Origin: a virus
Direction: 5' to 3' (one strand)
Length of the DNA stretch: 24,798 nucleotides
IMG/VR virus record: IMGVR_UViG_3300025886_000152
Span: 1 to 24,798 of that record
Shown here: positions 1 through 8,534 of the stretch, one piece after another
Layout of the letters: each line of letters opens with the position of its first letter
Numbering within the stretch: the first letter of the stretch is position 1
The notes under the pieces: model-generated
What the model was told of the DNA's origin: nothing
Database searches by the model: none
Seen by the model: the letters and a program-made list of their open reading frames with translations, nothing else
Made by a program: the position numbers and the translations under genes

Positions 1-1
1 A

Positions 2-1819
2 GCAAAAGTCAAGTGGTTGTCACAATTTGCGGCATCAGAACTTGCTAAGTCTCACGACGTTAAGTTGAAAGCAAAAGACTACATGGAATCTCTATCATTT
101 AGTGATTTGCGTAAAAATCTTGAAGAATCATCTAAAGAGTCTGTGGAACTTGATGAAGCAATTGACTTCCGTAAAGCACATCAAGAAATCATGGCATATG
201 CCAAGAAGAGTGGTGGTATTGACAAGACTGACTTTGAGAAGGTTGCATACTACGTCAAAGCAATCGGTGACAATCAGAACACACCTAACGTAGCAAACAA
301 AGCATTCATGGCAATGAAGAAGTTTGTTGGTGATATGGATACTGATCCCCGTGATGGTGTGATGTTGATGCTCAAGAAGCATGGTATGATGAAGAATGGT
401 CGTTTGGTGCAAGAGTCTATTACCGAAGGTGCGCTCGGAAAACAATGGGTAAATGGTGCAAAAAGGGTTAAATCTGGTAGTATCACTCTAGTAAAAGCAA
501 AGTTTGCTTACGATTTACATACTGTGATGAAAAATGGTAAGAAGGTTGGTACTTTTGTTTTCGACGATGGTCCAGACGCATTCTCGGTAACGAATATGTC
601 TACCAAGAAAGTCAGTTGGGCAGATCAGATCGATGATATTCCTAAAATGTTTGAGTCGAAAGCGCCTGCACTAAAAAGTTCAGATTATGCGAAAGGTACT
701 TATCAATCTGCACAGGCATTCAAAGATAAGTTTGCCAAAAAGAAGAAAGAGAAGAAAGAGTCTGTTGATGAAGCATCTAAAGAAGGTACGGTTCGTATCA
801 TTGATTTGGGTAACAAAGGACAAGACAAAATTCGTAAAGAGTTGGGTGTTGATAAACTTCCAAACAAAGGTTTCCAAGTACAGGTTATGACTAAGGGTAA
901 ATTTGTAAACCAAGGTAAACCTTACAAGACTATGAAGGATGCAGAGAAAGTTCGAAGTACTGGACAACACTCAATGCAGTTCGATGAAGCAGCACTTGAA
1001 GAAAAGACTAAGTGGAAAATGGGTGATGGTCGTCCAAGAAACGGTGCTCGCATAGAGAACGAAAGATTCTGGGACTTACCGTATGATTCTTTAAAGTATA
1101 TCGCCAAAGATGCTGGTGAGGCCATGAAAGCCAATCCCACCGCAAGGAAGGCAACTACTGGACCGGGCAACTGGGCAGACCAAGTTGCGGATGCTGCCAC
1201 AGTCATGCAATGGAGAAAGAAAAACGGTATTAGGGAGTCTGTAGAACTTGATGAAGCTATGTACAAAGTTGAAATTGAAGGATTGCCTACAACATATGTT
1301 GATGGTGCTAGTCCTGGCGAAGTCAAGAACGTACTCAGAAGGTTGCTGAAAAAACCTGACTATATTCGTATGGTCAAACGTGCACCCGAAGCAGAGATGA
1401 AGCAGTATTTCCGTATGAAAGCTGCGGGTAAAGATGTGGATGAAGCATTCGAAAACGAACTCGATGAAGCCGTTGATAAAACAATGTTAGCAAAAGTTGA
1501 TAAACTTATGGAGCCCACACAATCCGCAAAACAAGCAATTGAAATCGTTGCTAAAAAATTGACTGCTGGTGATAAGAAAAAGGCGGAAAAACTCGTTAAG
1601 CAAGTCTTAAACAGTTATCTTGGAGAAAAATTGGATCCTGTCGGACAAGCCGATGCTGATATTGATAACGATGGTGATGTTGATAAGTCAGACAAATATC
1701 TGAAAAATCGCAGAAAAACAATTAAAAAAGCCATCAAGAAAGTCAAAAAAGAAAAAGATCCTAAAACGATTAGCGGTAAACAAGAAAAAGTAGAAGTAAG
1801 TCCTAAAGTAGACTTATAA
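2..1819 (+). CDS. Modular virion/head protein, probable prohead polyprotein (5' end outside window)
   Basis: The open frame runs in from the window edge: codons from base 2 are in frame, so the TTG at 17 is unlikely to be the true start. Numbering from that TTG, about 600 residues are visible. They look like unrelated small domains joined by acidic linkers with E-L-D-E-A or V-D-E-A motifs at residues 44-48, 250-253, 411-414, 474-477 and 482-485. Recognisable modules are a segment around 351-405 (FWDLPYDSLKYIAKDAGEAM) and one at 415-472 (YKVEIEGLPTTYV), both types I know from marine T4-like structural proteins. Residues 548-559 form an EF-hand/dockerin-like calcium loop (DIDNDGDVDKSD). The C-terminus is very lysine-rich. 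The linkers fit the T4 gp21 prohead protease rule [L/I]-x-E|[A/G/S], so I infer an internal head polyprotein. The exact role is unknown. A late promoter for the next gene overlaps its stop codon. Confidence 0.75.
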   Translation, partial: AKVKWLSQFAASELAKSHDVKLKAKDYMESLSFSDLRKNLEESSKESVELDEAIDFRKAHQEIMAYAKKSGGIDKTDFEKVAYYVKAIGDNQNTPNVANKAFMAMKKFVGDMDTDPRDGVMLMLKKHGMMKNGRLVQESITEGALGKQWVNGAKRVKSGSITLVKAKFAYDLHTVMKNGKKVGTFVFDDGPDAFSVTNMSTKKVSWADQIDDIPKMFESKAPALKSSDYAKGTYQSAQAFKDKFAKKKKEKKESVDEASKEGTVRIIDLGNKGQDKIRKELGVDKLPNKGFQVQVMTKGKFVNQGKPYKTMKDAEKVRSTGQHSMQFDEAALEEKTKWKMGDGRPRNGARIENERFWDLPYDSLKYIAKDAGEAMKANPTARKATTGPGNWADQVADAATVMQWRKKNGIRESVELDEAMYKVEIEGLPTTYVDGASPGEVKNVLRRLLKKPDYIRMVKRAPEAEMKQYFRMKAAGKDVDEAFENELDEAVDKTMLAKVDKLMEPTQSAKQAIEIVAKKLTAGDKKKAEKLVKQVLNSYLGEKLDPVGQADADIDNDGDVDKSDKYLKNRRKTIKKAIKKVKKEKDPKTISGKQEKVEVSPKVDL

Positions 1820-1822
1820 ATA
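1815..1822 (+). promoter_or_regulatory. T4-type late promoter TATAAATA
   Basis: The octamer TATAAATA is a perfect match to the T4 late promoter -10 element used by the gp55 sigma factor. It overlaps the stop codon of the upstream gene and lies 26 bp before the start of the Ig-like virion gene, leaving room for a leader with AGGAGAG as ribosome binding site. Confidence 0.7.
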
Positions 1823-1848
1823 GTATTAAAACTAATAGGAGAGCTATT

Positions 1849-2700
1849 ATGGCATTATGGGGAAATACGGACGCACTAGCTAGTGCTCCAAAATATGTTG
1901 CACCAACACGCGCAGTTGATATGTCGTCTGCTGGTGAAGTTGCGGCAAACGTTATTACAAATCATGGGCACGGATTTATCACTGGAGATCCTGTAACTTA
2001 TACTAGCACAGCCGCGGCTACTAATCTAGTTAGTGGTACGGTATACTATGTTATTCGTTTAACTTCCAGCACATTCAGCCTTGCAGCCACTCCTGCCGCC
2101 GCATTGGTTCCAACACCAATTGTTCTTACCAACGACGGCGATGCTGCAGACACATTTCAAAAAACACCAGACAACTTGTATTTTGTTGACATTTCTGAAG
2201 CAGATTCTAACAAAGCTACAGGTCTTGGTACTGGTGGTTGGACGGAATATACAACATACACAGATGGTCACGGAAACACTCGGAACAAATCTGAAGTATT
2301 GATTGCTATGGCTCGTACTGCAGCAGAAGCTGGCGACACTGGTATTTTGGGTAGTGATGATGATGTTGTTTTTGATACATTGATTACAATCACGACGCAA
2401 CCTTTGCAATCTGATGCTACTGTTGATATCACAGGGCTTGCAGCTGCTACCCTTACTATTGCTGCTTCAGCTTCACCCGCACAAGCAGTTACATACGATT
2501 GGCAGTCATCTGCTGACGGGTTGACTGGTTGGGCTACCGCAACGGTTGCTGGTAGTACCACAACAACAACTTTATCGATTGTCGATACTGACGGTGATTA
2601 TGTTGCTGGTAGATACTTCCGTTGTGTTGTGTCTTCAGCAGGTGCTCTTGCTGCAGATCCTGTAGTATCAAATTCTGTAGTATTGACACAAAGCGCATAA
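1849..2700 (+). CDS. Virion structural protein with C-terminal Ig-like domain
   Basis: This 283-residue protein starts at ATG 1849 behind AGGAGAG. The N-terminus (MALWGNTDALASAPKY) is of a type seen in marine T4-like structural proteins. Next comes a beta-rich Thr/Ala/Val segment, then a middle block with DISEADSNKATGLGTGGW and an E-Y-T-x-Y-T-D-G-H-G-N-T-R pattern at about 110-145. The C-terminal 100 residues look like an immunoglobulin-like fold, with a central YDWQSSADG tryptophan strand and a GRYFRCVVSSAGA strand near the end. Ig-like domains on tailed phages usually sit on capsid or tail surfaces and bind carbohydrate weakly, so I infer an exposed decoration or tail protein. It has its own late promoter, which supports a virion role. 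Confidence 0.7.
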   Translation: MALWGNTDALASAPKYVAPTRAVDMSSAGEVAANVITNHGHGFITGDPVTYTSTAAATNLVSGTVYYVIRLTSSTFSLAATPAAALVPTPIVLTNDGDAADTFQKTPDNLYFVDISEADSNKATGLGTGGWTEYTTYTDGHGNTRNKSEVLIAMARTAAEAGDTGILGSDDDVVFDTLITITTQPLQSDATVDITGLAAATLTIAASASPAQAVTYDWQSSADGLTGWATATVAGSTTTTTLSIVDTDGDYVAGRYFRCVVSSAGALAADPVVSNSVVLTQSA

Positions 2701-2703
2701 ATA
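2696..2703 (+). promoter_or_regulatory. Possible late promoter CATAAATA
   Basis: CATAAATA differs from the T4 late element at one base and overlaps the stop codon of the Ig-like gene, exactly as the perfect element at 1815 overlaps the preceding stop. It could transcribe the 2704-2832 leader and the fibre-like gene. A second weak candidate, TTTAAATA, lies at 2812-2819, only 14 bp before the next start. Confidence 0.4.
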
Positions 2704-2739
2704 ATATTGGGTGCCCCATAAGCGCATGACGGCTAAACT

Positions 2740-2770
2740 GGGGGAGACGCATCTCCCCCGACCCATTTTT
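2740..2770 (+). terminator. GC-rich hairpin, possible terminator or structured leader
   Basis: GGGGGAGA (2740-2747), loop CGCA and TCTCCCCC (2752-2759) make a perfect 8-bp stem. It is followed by GACCC and then five T residues. The T run begins 6 bases after the stem, which is not ideal for a terminator. GGGT (2709-2712) could pair with ACCC (2761-2764) around the stem, giving a larger fold. It lies in the 132-bp gap between two virion genes, the longest non-coding stretch in the late region. Confidence 0.5.
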
Positions 2771-2832
2771 CAAGTGGTCCGAGTCCCGGCAGTAGCATTC
2801 CCTTAATTGGGTTTAAATAATAAGGAATAGAA

Positions 2833-3324
2833 ATGGCAGATAAAAAACTCACATTGTTAACAGCATTGACAGATCCCGTTGGTACGGATGTTATGATGAT
2901 TGTTGATGATGCAACTGGCACTCCAGTATCAAAGAAAATTGAAGTCGAAGATTTATTTGGTGCGCAAACACAATTATCAGTTGCTAAAGTAAATATTGCG
3001 TCTACGACTTCACTTGAACTATCTTCTACCACAACAACAAATATTACCGCTACGGGTGGTGCTACAGTAACAGGAGCGCTGACAGTTAGCAGCACTTTGA
3101 CTGCTAGTAGTGGTGTTGTAGTAACAGGAAATTCTTCGGTTGATGGTACGTTATCTTCTACTGGAATATTTACTGCGCCAAAAATCGTTCTGACTGGCGC
3201 TGTGACGCCAAGCAATAACAATACTGAGGGCTTTGCTGTCGGTACTACTTTTTGGGATTCTGGCTATGTTTATGTTGTTGTTGACACCAATGTGATCAAG
3301 AGGGCTGCCTTAGCAACCTTCTGA
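2833..3324 (+). CDS. Short tail-fibre-like or virion appendage protein
   Basis: The product is 163 residues, starting at ATG 2833 behind AAGGAAT. The N-terminal 45 residues (MADKKLTLLTALTDPVGTDV, then a VSKKIEVEDLFG block) resemble the virion-attachment heads of marine phage fibre proteins. Residues 50-115 are a Thr/Ser/Val/Gly-rich run with repeating short strands (TATGGATVTGALTVSSTLTA), typical of trimeric beta-helical fibres. The C-terminus has a GTTFWDSGYVYVV motif. I infer a small fibre or whisker-like structural protein. The stop overlaps the next start (TGATG), so the two genes are probably translated together. Confidence 0.6.
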   Translation: MADKKLTLLTALTDPVGTDVMMIVDDATGTPVSKKIEVEDLFGAQTQLSVAKVNIASTTSLELSSTTTTNITATGGATVTGALTVSSTLTASSGVVVTGNSSVDGTLSSTGIFTAPKIVLTGAVTPSNNNTEGFAVGTTFWDSGYVYVVVDTNVIKRAALATF

Positions 3325-3674
3325 TGATACTGCTTGATGATGATACTTTTGATGAGTTTGCGATTGCTAACTATAACAATCCAAATTGCGTTTCTGTTTT
3401 AGAGTTTTTGGATGATCTTAAGAGAATAAGATATGTCAAACGACTGATAAAAAAGTTTGCGGAACGCGGCGAGTTGCGAGAGAGGTTGATACTAAATCAC
3501 ATAATCTTCCTCTCAAATAACTTTGGGATTGATGGCACAATGACGATGTTGAGATACAAGGTCGGGAAAGAAAACGTAAATATATTGAATTCTTTTTTGA
3601 TATTTCTGAATTATTGTGATATACTAGTAGAATATGATGAAGATTTACTTTTAAAACTAAGAGAACTTATTTAA
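3324..3674 (+). CDS. Conserved protein of unknown function in the virion gene block
   Basis: This 116-residue, mostly helical protein has its ATG overlapping the previous stop. It begins with the acidic segment MILLDDDTFDEFAIANYNNP. A basic middle follows (DDLKRIRYVKRLIKKFAERG), then an N-H-I-I-F-L-S-N-N-F-G-I segment. I do not recognise a named domain, although the pattern feels like a conserved small protein of marine T4-like phages. Its stop overlaps the next start (TAATG), and the three consecutive overlaps suggest that 2833-4657 is one translational unit. Confidence 0.6.
   Translation: MILLDDDTFDEFAIANYNNPNCVSVLEFLDDLKRIRYVKRLIKKFAERGELRERLILNHIIFLSNNFGIDGTMTMLRYKVGKENVNILNSFLIFLNYCDILVEYDEDLLLKLRELI
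3597..3625 (+). promoter_or_regulatory. Possible sigma70 promoter inside the upstream gene
   Basis: TTGATA (3597-3602), a 17-bp spacer and TATACT (3620-3625) match the bacterial consensus at 10 of 12 positions. It lies inside the 3' end of the preceding gene, about 50 bp before the 327-aa gene. The palindrome TACTAGTA overlaps the -10. AT-rich coding DNA can give such matches by chance. Confidence 0.35.
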
Positions 3675-4657
3675 TGTCAACACTAGTAGATTTGTACGTT
3701 GTTTATCGCATTTTGCGCAAGTTGACTACGCCTTTTGATAAGTGGGATGCGTATAAAACTGGTGTGATTGATGCTTCAGGAAACATACTGAAAAAATCAA
3801 AAGATCGGCTAACCAACGTTGAGCAAAAATCCTTCAACAAATTTGACTTGATGATTTTAAAACTCAAGAAACTTCTAGAAAAGTTGCCTGGCGGTAAGAC
3901 CAAGTTTGCTTCATATGCAGCCGCATTGCTCTTAATCAAAGAGGGCGAAGAGATTGGCGATAACGACGAATTGCTCTCGGAAAGACTTGACGCATATCTT
4001 GCTGGAGAGAACAGTAATCTCGTAGAACAGATTTGTGAAAGTTCAAATCTAGGGCCGAAGATAGCCTATCTTCAAGACGAGTATGGTAAATCGTTCGTCA
4101 ATTCTGCACTCCAAATCAAAGCACAGAAAAAGAAGGTTAGCGAACTTAAGAAGAAACTTGACGCATTCGGTGGGAAGAGTTCGGTGGGTTTGACTTCCGA
4201 GTGGAAGTCAACAAAATCACAATTAGACGTTGAGTTTAAAAAGTTGCAAAATATGAACTCTGTGATGACAAAAACGTTTGGTAAAGAAATGCGAGATTTG
4301 AGGAACAACGATAGGAAAGCATATCAAGAATTGTTCGTCAAAGAAGAAATCGCTAATAATGTGGGTGGCGGTAATATTGCAGGAATGGATCGTGGTAAGC
4401 CTGTAGCGAAAGTTCGTCGTAAAAAGTTTGCTGAACATGATGTTTTCGTTGTTGACTCCGATCGTTATATGAAATCTAGGTTTGGTAAGAAGAAGTATCG
4501 CCCATACGAAGAGTGTGTTGGTGACGATGAGATTGGATGTGCTATACGCGAGTACGGTCTGAAAAACCCCAACAAACCTATCATCATTGAAGATGAAACT
4601 ACCGGTGCTATGATATTTCTCCGTTACGGTAAAACTGGAATATTTACCGACAAATAA
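3674..4657 (+). CDS. Conserved marine T4-like phage protein, probably virion-associated
   Basis: The product has 327 residues. The N-terminal 90 residues (LVDLYVVYRILRKLTTPFDK, then LPGGKTKFASYAAALLLIKE) form a helical domain that I associate with T4-like marine phage structural genes. Residues 145-215 are lysine-rich and probably coiled coil. The C-terminal module begins at about 230 with GGGNIAG and continues with HDVFVVDSDRY, then GDDEIGCAIREYGLKNPNKP and GAMIFLRYG. This module recurs at the ends of several unrelated proteins in such phages and may be an assembly or attachment domain (inference). No enzymatic motif is evident. The start overlaps the previous stop. Confidence 0.6.
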   Translation: MSTLVDLYVVYRILRKLTTPFDKWDAYKTGVIDASGNILKKSKDRLTNVEQKSFNKFDLMILKLKKLLEKLPGGKTKFASYAAALLLIKEGEEIGDNDELLSERLDAYLAGENSNLVEQICESSNLGPKIAYLQDEYGKSFVNSALQIKAQKKKVSELKKKLDAFGGKSSVGLTSEWKSTKSQLDVEFKKLQNMNSVMTKTFGKEMRDLRNNDRKAYQELFVKEEIANNVGGGNIAGMDRGKPVAKVRRKKFAEHDVFVVDSDRYMKSRFGKKKYRPYEECVGDDEIGCAIREYGLKNPNKPIIIEDETTGAMIFLRYGKTGIFTDK

Positions 4658-4658
4658 C

Positions 4659-4687
4659 TTGACATAACTGGTATTTTTTGTTATTAT
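4659..4687 (+). promoter_or_regulatory. Sigma70-type promoter for the primase/nrd block
   Basis: TTGACA (4659-4664), a 17-bp spacer and TATTAT (4682-4687) sit in the only gap between the virion genes and the primase. An inverted repeat ACTCG-AAATA-CGAGT (4692-4706) follows directly, at the predicted transcript start, and could be an operator or a 5' hairpin. Confidence 0.75.
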
Positions 4688-4714
4688 ATCAACTCGAAAT
4701 ACGAGTGTAATATT

Positions 4715-5737
4715 ATGAGCATGTGGCTAGATCAAAAGTATGTTGGTATACTATCTATTCATTTAGATCAATTTAAACGCAAAGGTGGTTATAACTTCAA
4801 CTTCCGGTGTCCGATATGCGGCGACAGTCAAAAAAATAAGACTAAGGCCCGAGGATACATATTTGGACAGAAGGGTGGGTTGTTCTATAAATGTCACAAC
4901 TGCCAAGCTGGTATGTCATTAGGAAACCTAATAAAAGCTGTGAACACCAATCTATATCGTGAGTATTCTTTGGAAAGGTATGCGTCGGGAGAAACTGGAA
5001 AGAAGGCGCACAAAGAGCACAGTTTTGTGTTCAAGCCTGTAAGATTTGAGAGCAATCAGAAATCACTTTTTGATACAGTTCTAAAACCTATAAAAAATTT
5101 TGATAAAGATCACGAAATCATCAAATACGTGCATTCTAGAAAAATCCCAAGTCATAGATATAATACACTATACTATGTTGAGAACGTACAGGACCTAAAA
5201 AAGTTGGCGTCAGGATATGATGACAAGATTGTGACCAGCGAACCTAGATTGGTGTTACCCTTCTATAACAGAAAAAATAAATTAGTTGGGCTATCCGCGA
5301 GAGCGATTCGGGGCGAACAGTTTCGCTATATAAATCTGAAGATTGACGATAATGATCCTATGATTTTCGGTATTGACAAGGTTGACACAAATGATGTGAT
5401 ATATGTAACTGAAGGGCCTTTAGATAGCCTGTTCCTTCCAAACTCGGTTTCGGTGGGTAATGCAAATCTCAGGGTTGCGGCAGAACATCTACCAAAAGAA
5501 AAGCTTGTTTTGATATATGATAATGAGCCTAGAAATAAAGAGATAGTCAAAAACATACAACGATCTGTCAATGACGGATTTAGTGTTTGCGTCTGGCCAA
5601 AATCTTATAAAGAAAAAGATATAAATGACATAATAATGAAGTCGAGCACCACAGAAGAAGAACTTCTTTCTACTGTGAAAGACAGAACGTTTGTTGGACC
5701 AAGATTATTGTTAGAATTTAACAGTTGGAGAATATAA
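4715..5737 (+). CDS. 61: DNA primase (T4 gp61-like)
   Basis: The product makes RNA primers for lagging-strand synthesis, normally as the partner of the gp41 helicase. It has 340 residues; T4 gp61 has 342. A zinc-binding domain is at the N-terminus, with C32-P-I-C35 and C60-H-N-C63. A TOPRIM domain follows, with Y-V-T-E233-G-P-L-D, Y-D269-N-E and D302-I-N-D305 as the expected acidic metal ligands. No helicase domain is attached, which fits the T4 arrangement of separate primase and helicase. Start choice: ATG 4715; a second ATG lies two codons later, and the ribosome binding site is weak. It opens the replication block behind its own sigma70 promoter. Confidence 0.85.
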   Translation: MSMWLDQKYVGILSIHLDQFKRKGGYNFNFRCPICGDSQKNKTKARGYIFGQKGGLFYKCHNCQAGMSLGNLIKAVNTNLYREYSLERYASGETGKKAHKEHSFVFKPVRFESNQKSLFDTVLKPIKNFDKDHEIIKYVHSRKIPSHRYNTLYYVENVQDLKKLASGYDDKIVTSEPRLVLPFYNRKNKLVGLSARAIRGEQFRYINLKIDDNDPMIFGIDKVDTNDVIYVTEGPLDSLFLPNSVSVGNANLRVAAEHLPKEKLVLIYDNEPRNKEIVKNIQRSVNDGFSVCVWPKSYKEKDINDIIMKSSTTEEELLSTVKDRTFVGPRLLLEFNSWRI

Positions 5738-5743
5738 AAAACA

Positions 5744-7540
5744 ATGAAAGATGAACTACATGGTATCAAAGTAGACTATTCACGAGATGAGTTATTTGAC
5801 GAGTTGGGAATAAAAAGACTCAAAGAGTCGTATATGAAAGATGATGAGGTTTCGCCGCAAGAGAGATTTGCGTTTGTTAGTTCGAAGTTTGGGAGTAACC
5901 CAGAACACGCACAAAGATTGTATGACTATAGCAGCAGACACTGGTTGTCGTACTCAACACCAATTTTATCATTTGGGAGAAGCAACACAGGATTACCCAT
6001 TTCGTGCTTCCTTCCATACCTTCATGATAGTGCAGAGGGATTGGTTGAGTGTTTGTCTGAAGTTAATTGGCTGAGTATGCTGGGTGGTGGTGTGGGTATC
6101 GGTGTTGGTATTCGTAGTTCCGATGAAAAGTCTGTGGGCATTATGCCGCACATAAAAACTTATGACGCTAGTTGTTTAGCGTATCGACAGGGGAGAACTC
6201 GCCGAGGAAGTTACGCAACGTATCTTGATATTTCACACCCTGACATCATTTCTTTTCTTGAGATGAGGAAGCCCACGGGTGATCCTAATATGCGAGCATT
6301 AAACCTGCATCACGGTATCAACATCACAGACGATTTTATGAACGTCATAGAAAAATGTATGATTGACAATAATTATGATGATACTTGGGAACTTAAAGAT
6401 CCGCATAACGGTGAAGTCAAAGACACGATATCAGCCAAGTATTTGTGGCAGAAGATTATCGAGAATAGAATGCTGACGGGTGAGCCCTACATGCACTTTA
6501 TTGATACGTCTAACGAAGCGATGCCACAAGCACAGAAAGATTTGGGGCTATCTATCAAGCAATCAAACTTATGTAGTGAAATCATTCTACCTACCGATAA
6601 AGATAGAACTGCTGTGTGTTGTTTGTCTTCATTGAATCTTGAGTATTATGACAGTTGGAGTAAGAACTCATTATTCTTACGTGATGTTGCTGAAATGTTG
6701 GATAACGTTCTGCAGTATTTCATTGACAACGCGCCGGCAGGAATCTCTCGTGCAAAGTATAGTGCTATGCGCGAGAGATCTATTGGTATTGGTGCTCTGG
6801 GTTTCCATGCATATTTGCAGTCGAAGAACCTTGCTTGGGAGAGTGCTATGGCAGTCTCAGCCAACAACAGAATGTTTACCTATATAAGTAAGAAACTGAA
6901 TGAAGTAAATCTAGAACTAGGCGAAGAGCGTGGCGTTGCACCCGATGCTAACGGCACAGGCAAACGGTTTAGTCACATGATGGCAATCGCACCAAACGCA
7001 AGCAGTTCTATTATTATGGGAAACACATCACCATCTATCGAACCGTATCGAGCAAATGCTTACAGACAAGACACGCTTTCCGGATCGTTCTTACATAAGA
7101 ATAAGTACCTTGATAAGATAATCGCGGATGCTGCCGAAGGGAAACCTGAAAACTGGTATGATGATGTTTGGAGTTCCATTATTGCAAACGATGGTTCTGC
7201 TCACCACTTGACATGGTTGGAGGATTATCAAAAAGACGTGTTCAAAACCTCAATGGAAATTGATCAGCGATGGATTGTGCAACACGCATCCGATAGACAG
7301 CAATTTATTGATCAAGCACAATCTTTGAATTTATTTTTTAGACCAGATGCAAATTTGAAATACATTCACGCAGTGCATTTTATGGCGTGGAAACAAAAGT
7401 TAAAGACGCTTTACTATTGCCGTTCGGAGAAGATCGGAAAGGCAGATAAAGTTGCTAAGAGAATAGAGAGAGAGGTAATTAAAGAGTTGGATATGAGTGC
7501 CATCATCGATGGTGATTTGTGTCTCGCGTGTGAGGGATAA
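5744..7540 (+). CDS. nrdA: Ribonucleoside-diphosphate reductase, large subunit (class Ia)
   Basis: The enzyme reduces ribonucleoside diphosphates to deoxy forms for phage DNA synthesis. The active-site pattern is complete: C88 (PISCFL, matching E. coli C225), N275-L-C277-S-E279 (matching N437, C439, E441), C292 (matching C462) and the C-terminal redox pair C593-L-A-C596 that shuttles electrons from thioredoxin or glutaredoxin. The protein has 598 residues against about 750-760 in E. coli and T4. The missing part is mostly the N-terminal ATP-cone, so dATP feedback inhibition is probably absent. It starts 6 bp after the primase stop, with no clear ribosome binding site, and its stop is 1 bp from nrdB. 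Confidence 0.93.
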   Translation: MKDELHGIKVDYSRDELFDELGIKRLKESYMKDDEVSPQERFAFVSSKFGSNPEHAQRLYDYSSRHWLSYSTPILSFGRSNTGLPISCFLPYLHDSAEGLVECLSEVNWLSMLGGGVGIGVGIRSSDEKSVGIMPHIKTYDASCLAYRQGRTRRGSYATYLDISHPDIISFLEMRKPTGDPNMRALNLHHGINITDDFMNVIEKCMIDNNYDDTWELKDPHNGEVKDTISAKYLWQKIIENRMLTGEPYMHFIDTSNEAMPQAQKDLGLSIKQSNLCSEIILPTDKDRTAVCCLSSLNLEYYDSWSKNSLFLRDVAEMLDNVLQYFIDNAPAGISRAKYSAMRERSIGIGALGFHAYLQSKNLAWESAMAVSANNRMFTYISKKLNEVNLELGEERGVAPDANGTGKRFSHMMAIAPNASSSIIMGNTSPSIEPYRANAYRQDTLSGSFLHKNKYLDKIIADAAEGKPENWYDDVWSSIIANDGSAHHLTWLEDYQKDVFKTSMEIDQRWIVQHASDRQQFIDQAQSLNLFFRPDANLKYIHAVHFMAWKQKLKTLYYCRSEKIGKADKVAKRIEREVIKELDMSAIIDGDLCLACEG

Positions 7541-7541
7541 T

Positions 7542-8534
7542 ATGAAAAATCAAGAATTAGTTTTAACGGACGAAAGATCTTATTTCAAACCATTTAACTA
7601 TCCGTGGGCGTATGATGCGTGGCTGAAGCATGAGCAAAGTCACTGGCTTCATACAGAAGTTCCTATGGTGGAAGATGTAAAAGATTGGAAGAAAAAACTT
7701 ACAGAAGAAGAAAGATATTTTTTAACAAACATCTTCAGATTTTTTACGCAGGGTGACATTGATGTTGCTGGTGGATACGTAAAGAATTATTTGCCATATT
7801 TTCCTCAACCAGAAGTTCGAATGATGCTCATGGGGTTTGCTGCTCGTGAGGCGCTGCATATCGCAGCATACTCGCATCTTATCGAAACTATTGGTATGCC
7901 AGAATCTACTTATTCAGATTTTCTTGAGTATCAAGAGATGAAAGAAAAGCACGACTATGTTCTTGAAATATCTTCAAAGAACGGTGATAGGGCGTCGACC
8001 GCCACCCACATAGCAGTATTTTCTGCGTTTACAGAAGGAATGCAACTGTTCAGTTCATTCATTATGTTGTTGAACTTTCCTCGGCACGGTAAGATGAAGG
8101 GTATGGGGCAGATCGTTACTTGGTCTATTGTTGATGAAACAATGCATGCTGAGTCTATGATCAAACTGTTCCGCACCTACATCGAAGAAAACAGAGACAT
8201 CTGGACCGATGAACTAAAAGGTAAAATTTACAGTATTGCAGAACGGATGGTGGAACTGGAAGACAAGTTCATTGACCTAACTTTTAGTATGGGTGAAATG
8301 GAAGACCTAACTCCGGAGCAAGTGAAGAAATATATTCGTTACATTGCTGACAGGAGGCTGATTAGTTTGGGAATGAAAGGTTTATTTAAAGTGAAACGCA
8401 ATCCATTGCCTTGGGTTGAGTCTATGATCAACGCACCGACACACACAAACTTTTTTGAGAACCGAAGCACAGACTATGCAAAAGGTGCTATGGTAGGGAA
8501 GTGGGATGATGTCTGGGGTGATGCGTCTAAATAG
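7542..8534 (+). CDS. nrdB: Ribonucleoside-diphosphate reductase, small subunit (tyrosyl-radical type)
   Basis: This subunit houses the di-iron centre and tyrosyl radical that drive NrdA. The start is ATG 7542 behind GAGGGA; a longer in-frame extension into nrdA (MPSSMVICV) is rejected. The 330-residue protein has all ligands at E. coli-like spacing: D72, E103, H106, E165, E199 and H202. The radical tyrosine is Y110, four residues after H106 as in E. coli H118/Y122. It is therefore a standard class Ia R2, not a Tyr-less class Ic or manganese type. Its one-base spacing from nrdA implies coupled expression. Confidence 0.94.
   Translation: MKNQELVLTDERSYFKPFNYPWAYDAWLKHEQSHWLHTEVPMVEDVKDWKKKLTEEERYFLTNIFRFFTQGDIDVAGGYVKNYLPYFPQPEVRMMLMGFAAREALHIAAYSHLIETIGMPESTYSDFLEYQEMKEKHDYVLEISSKNGDRASTATHIAVFSAFTEGMQLFSSFIMLLNFPRHGKMKGMGQIVTWSIVDETMHAESMIKLFRTYIEENRDIWTDELKGKIYSIAERMVELEDKFIDLTFSMGEMEDLTPEQVKKYIRYIADRRLISLGMKGLFKVKRNPLPWVESMINAPTHTNFFENRSTDYAKGAMVGKWDDVWGDASK

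Noticed and set aside
2700-2832. Possible tRNA (GTGGTCCGAGTCCCGGC resembles a T-arm)
   Set aside because: The T-stem does not pair well, T55 is replaced, and no acceptor or anticodon arm can be formed around it.
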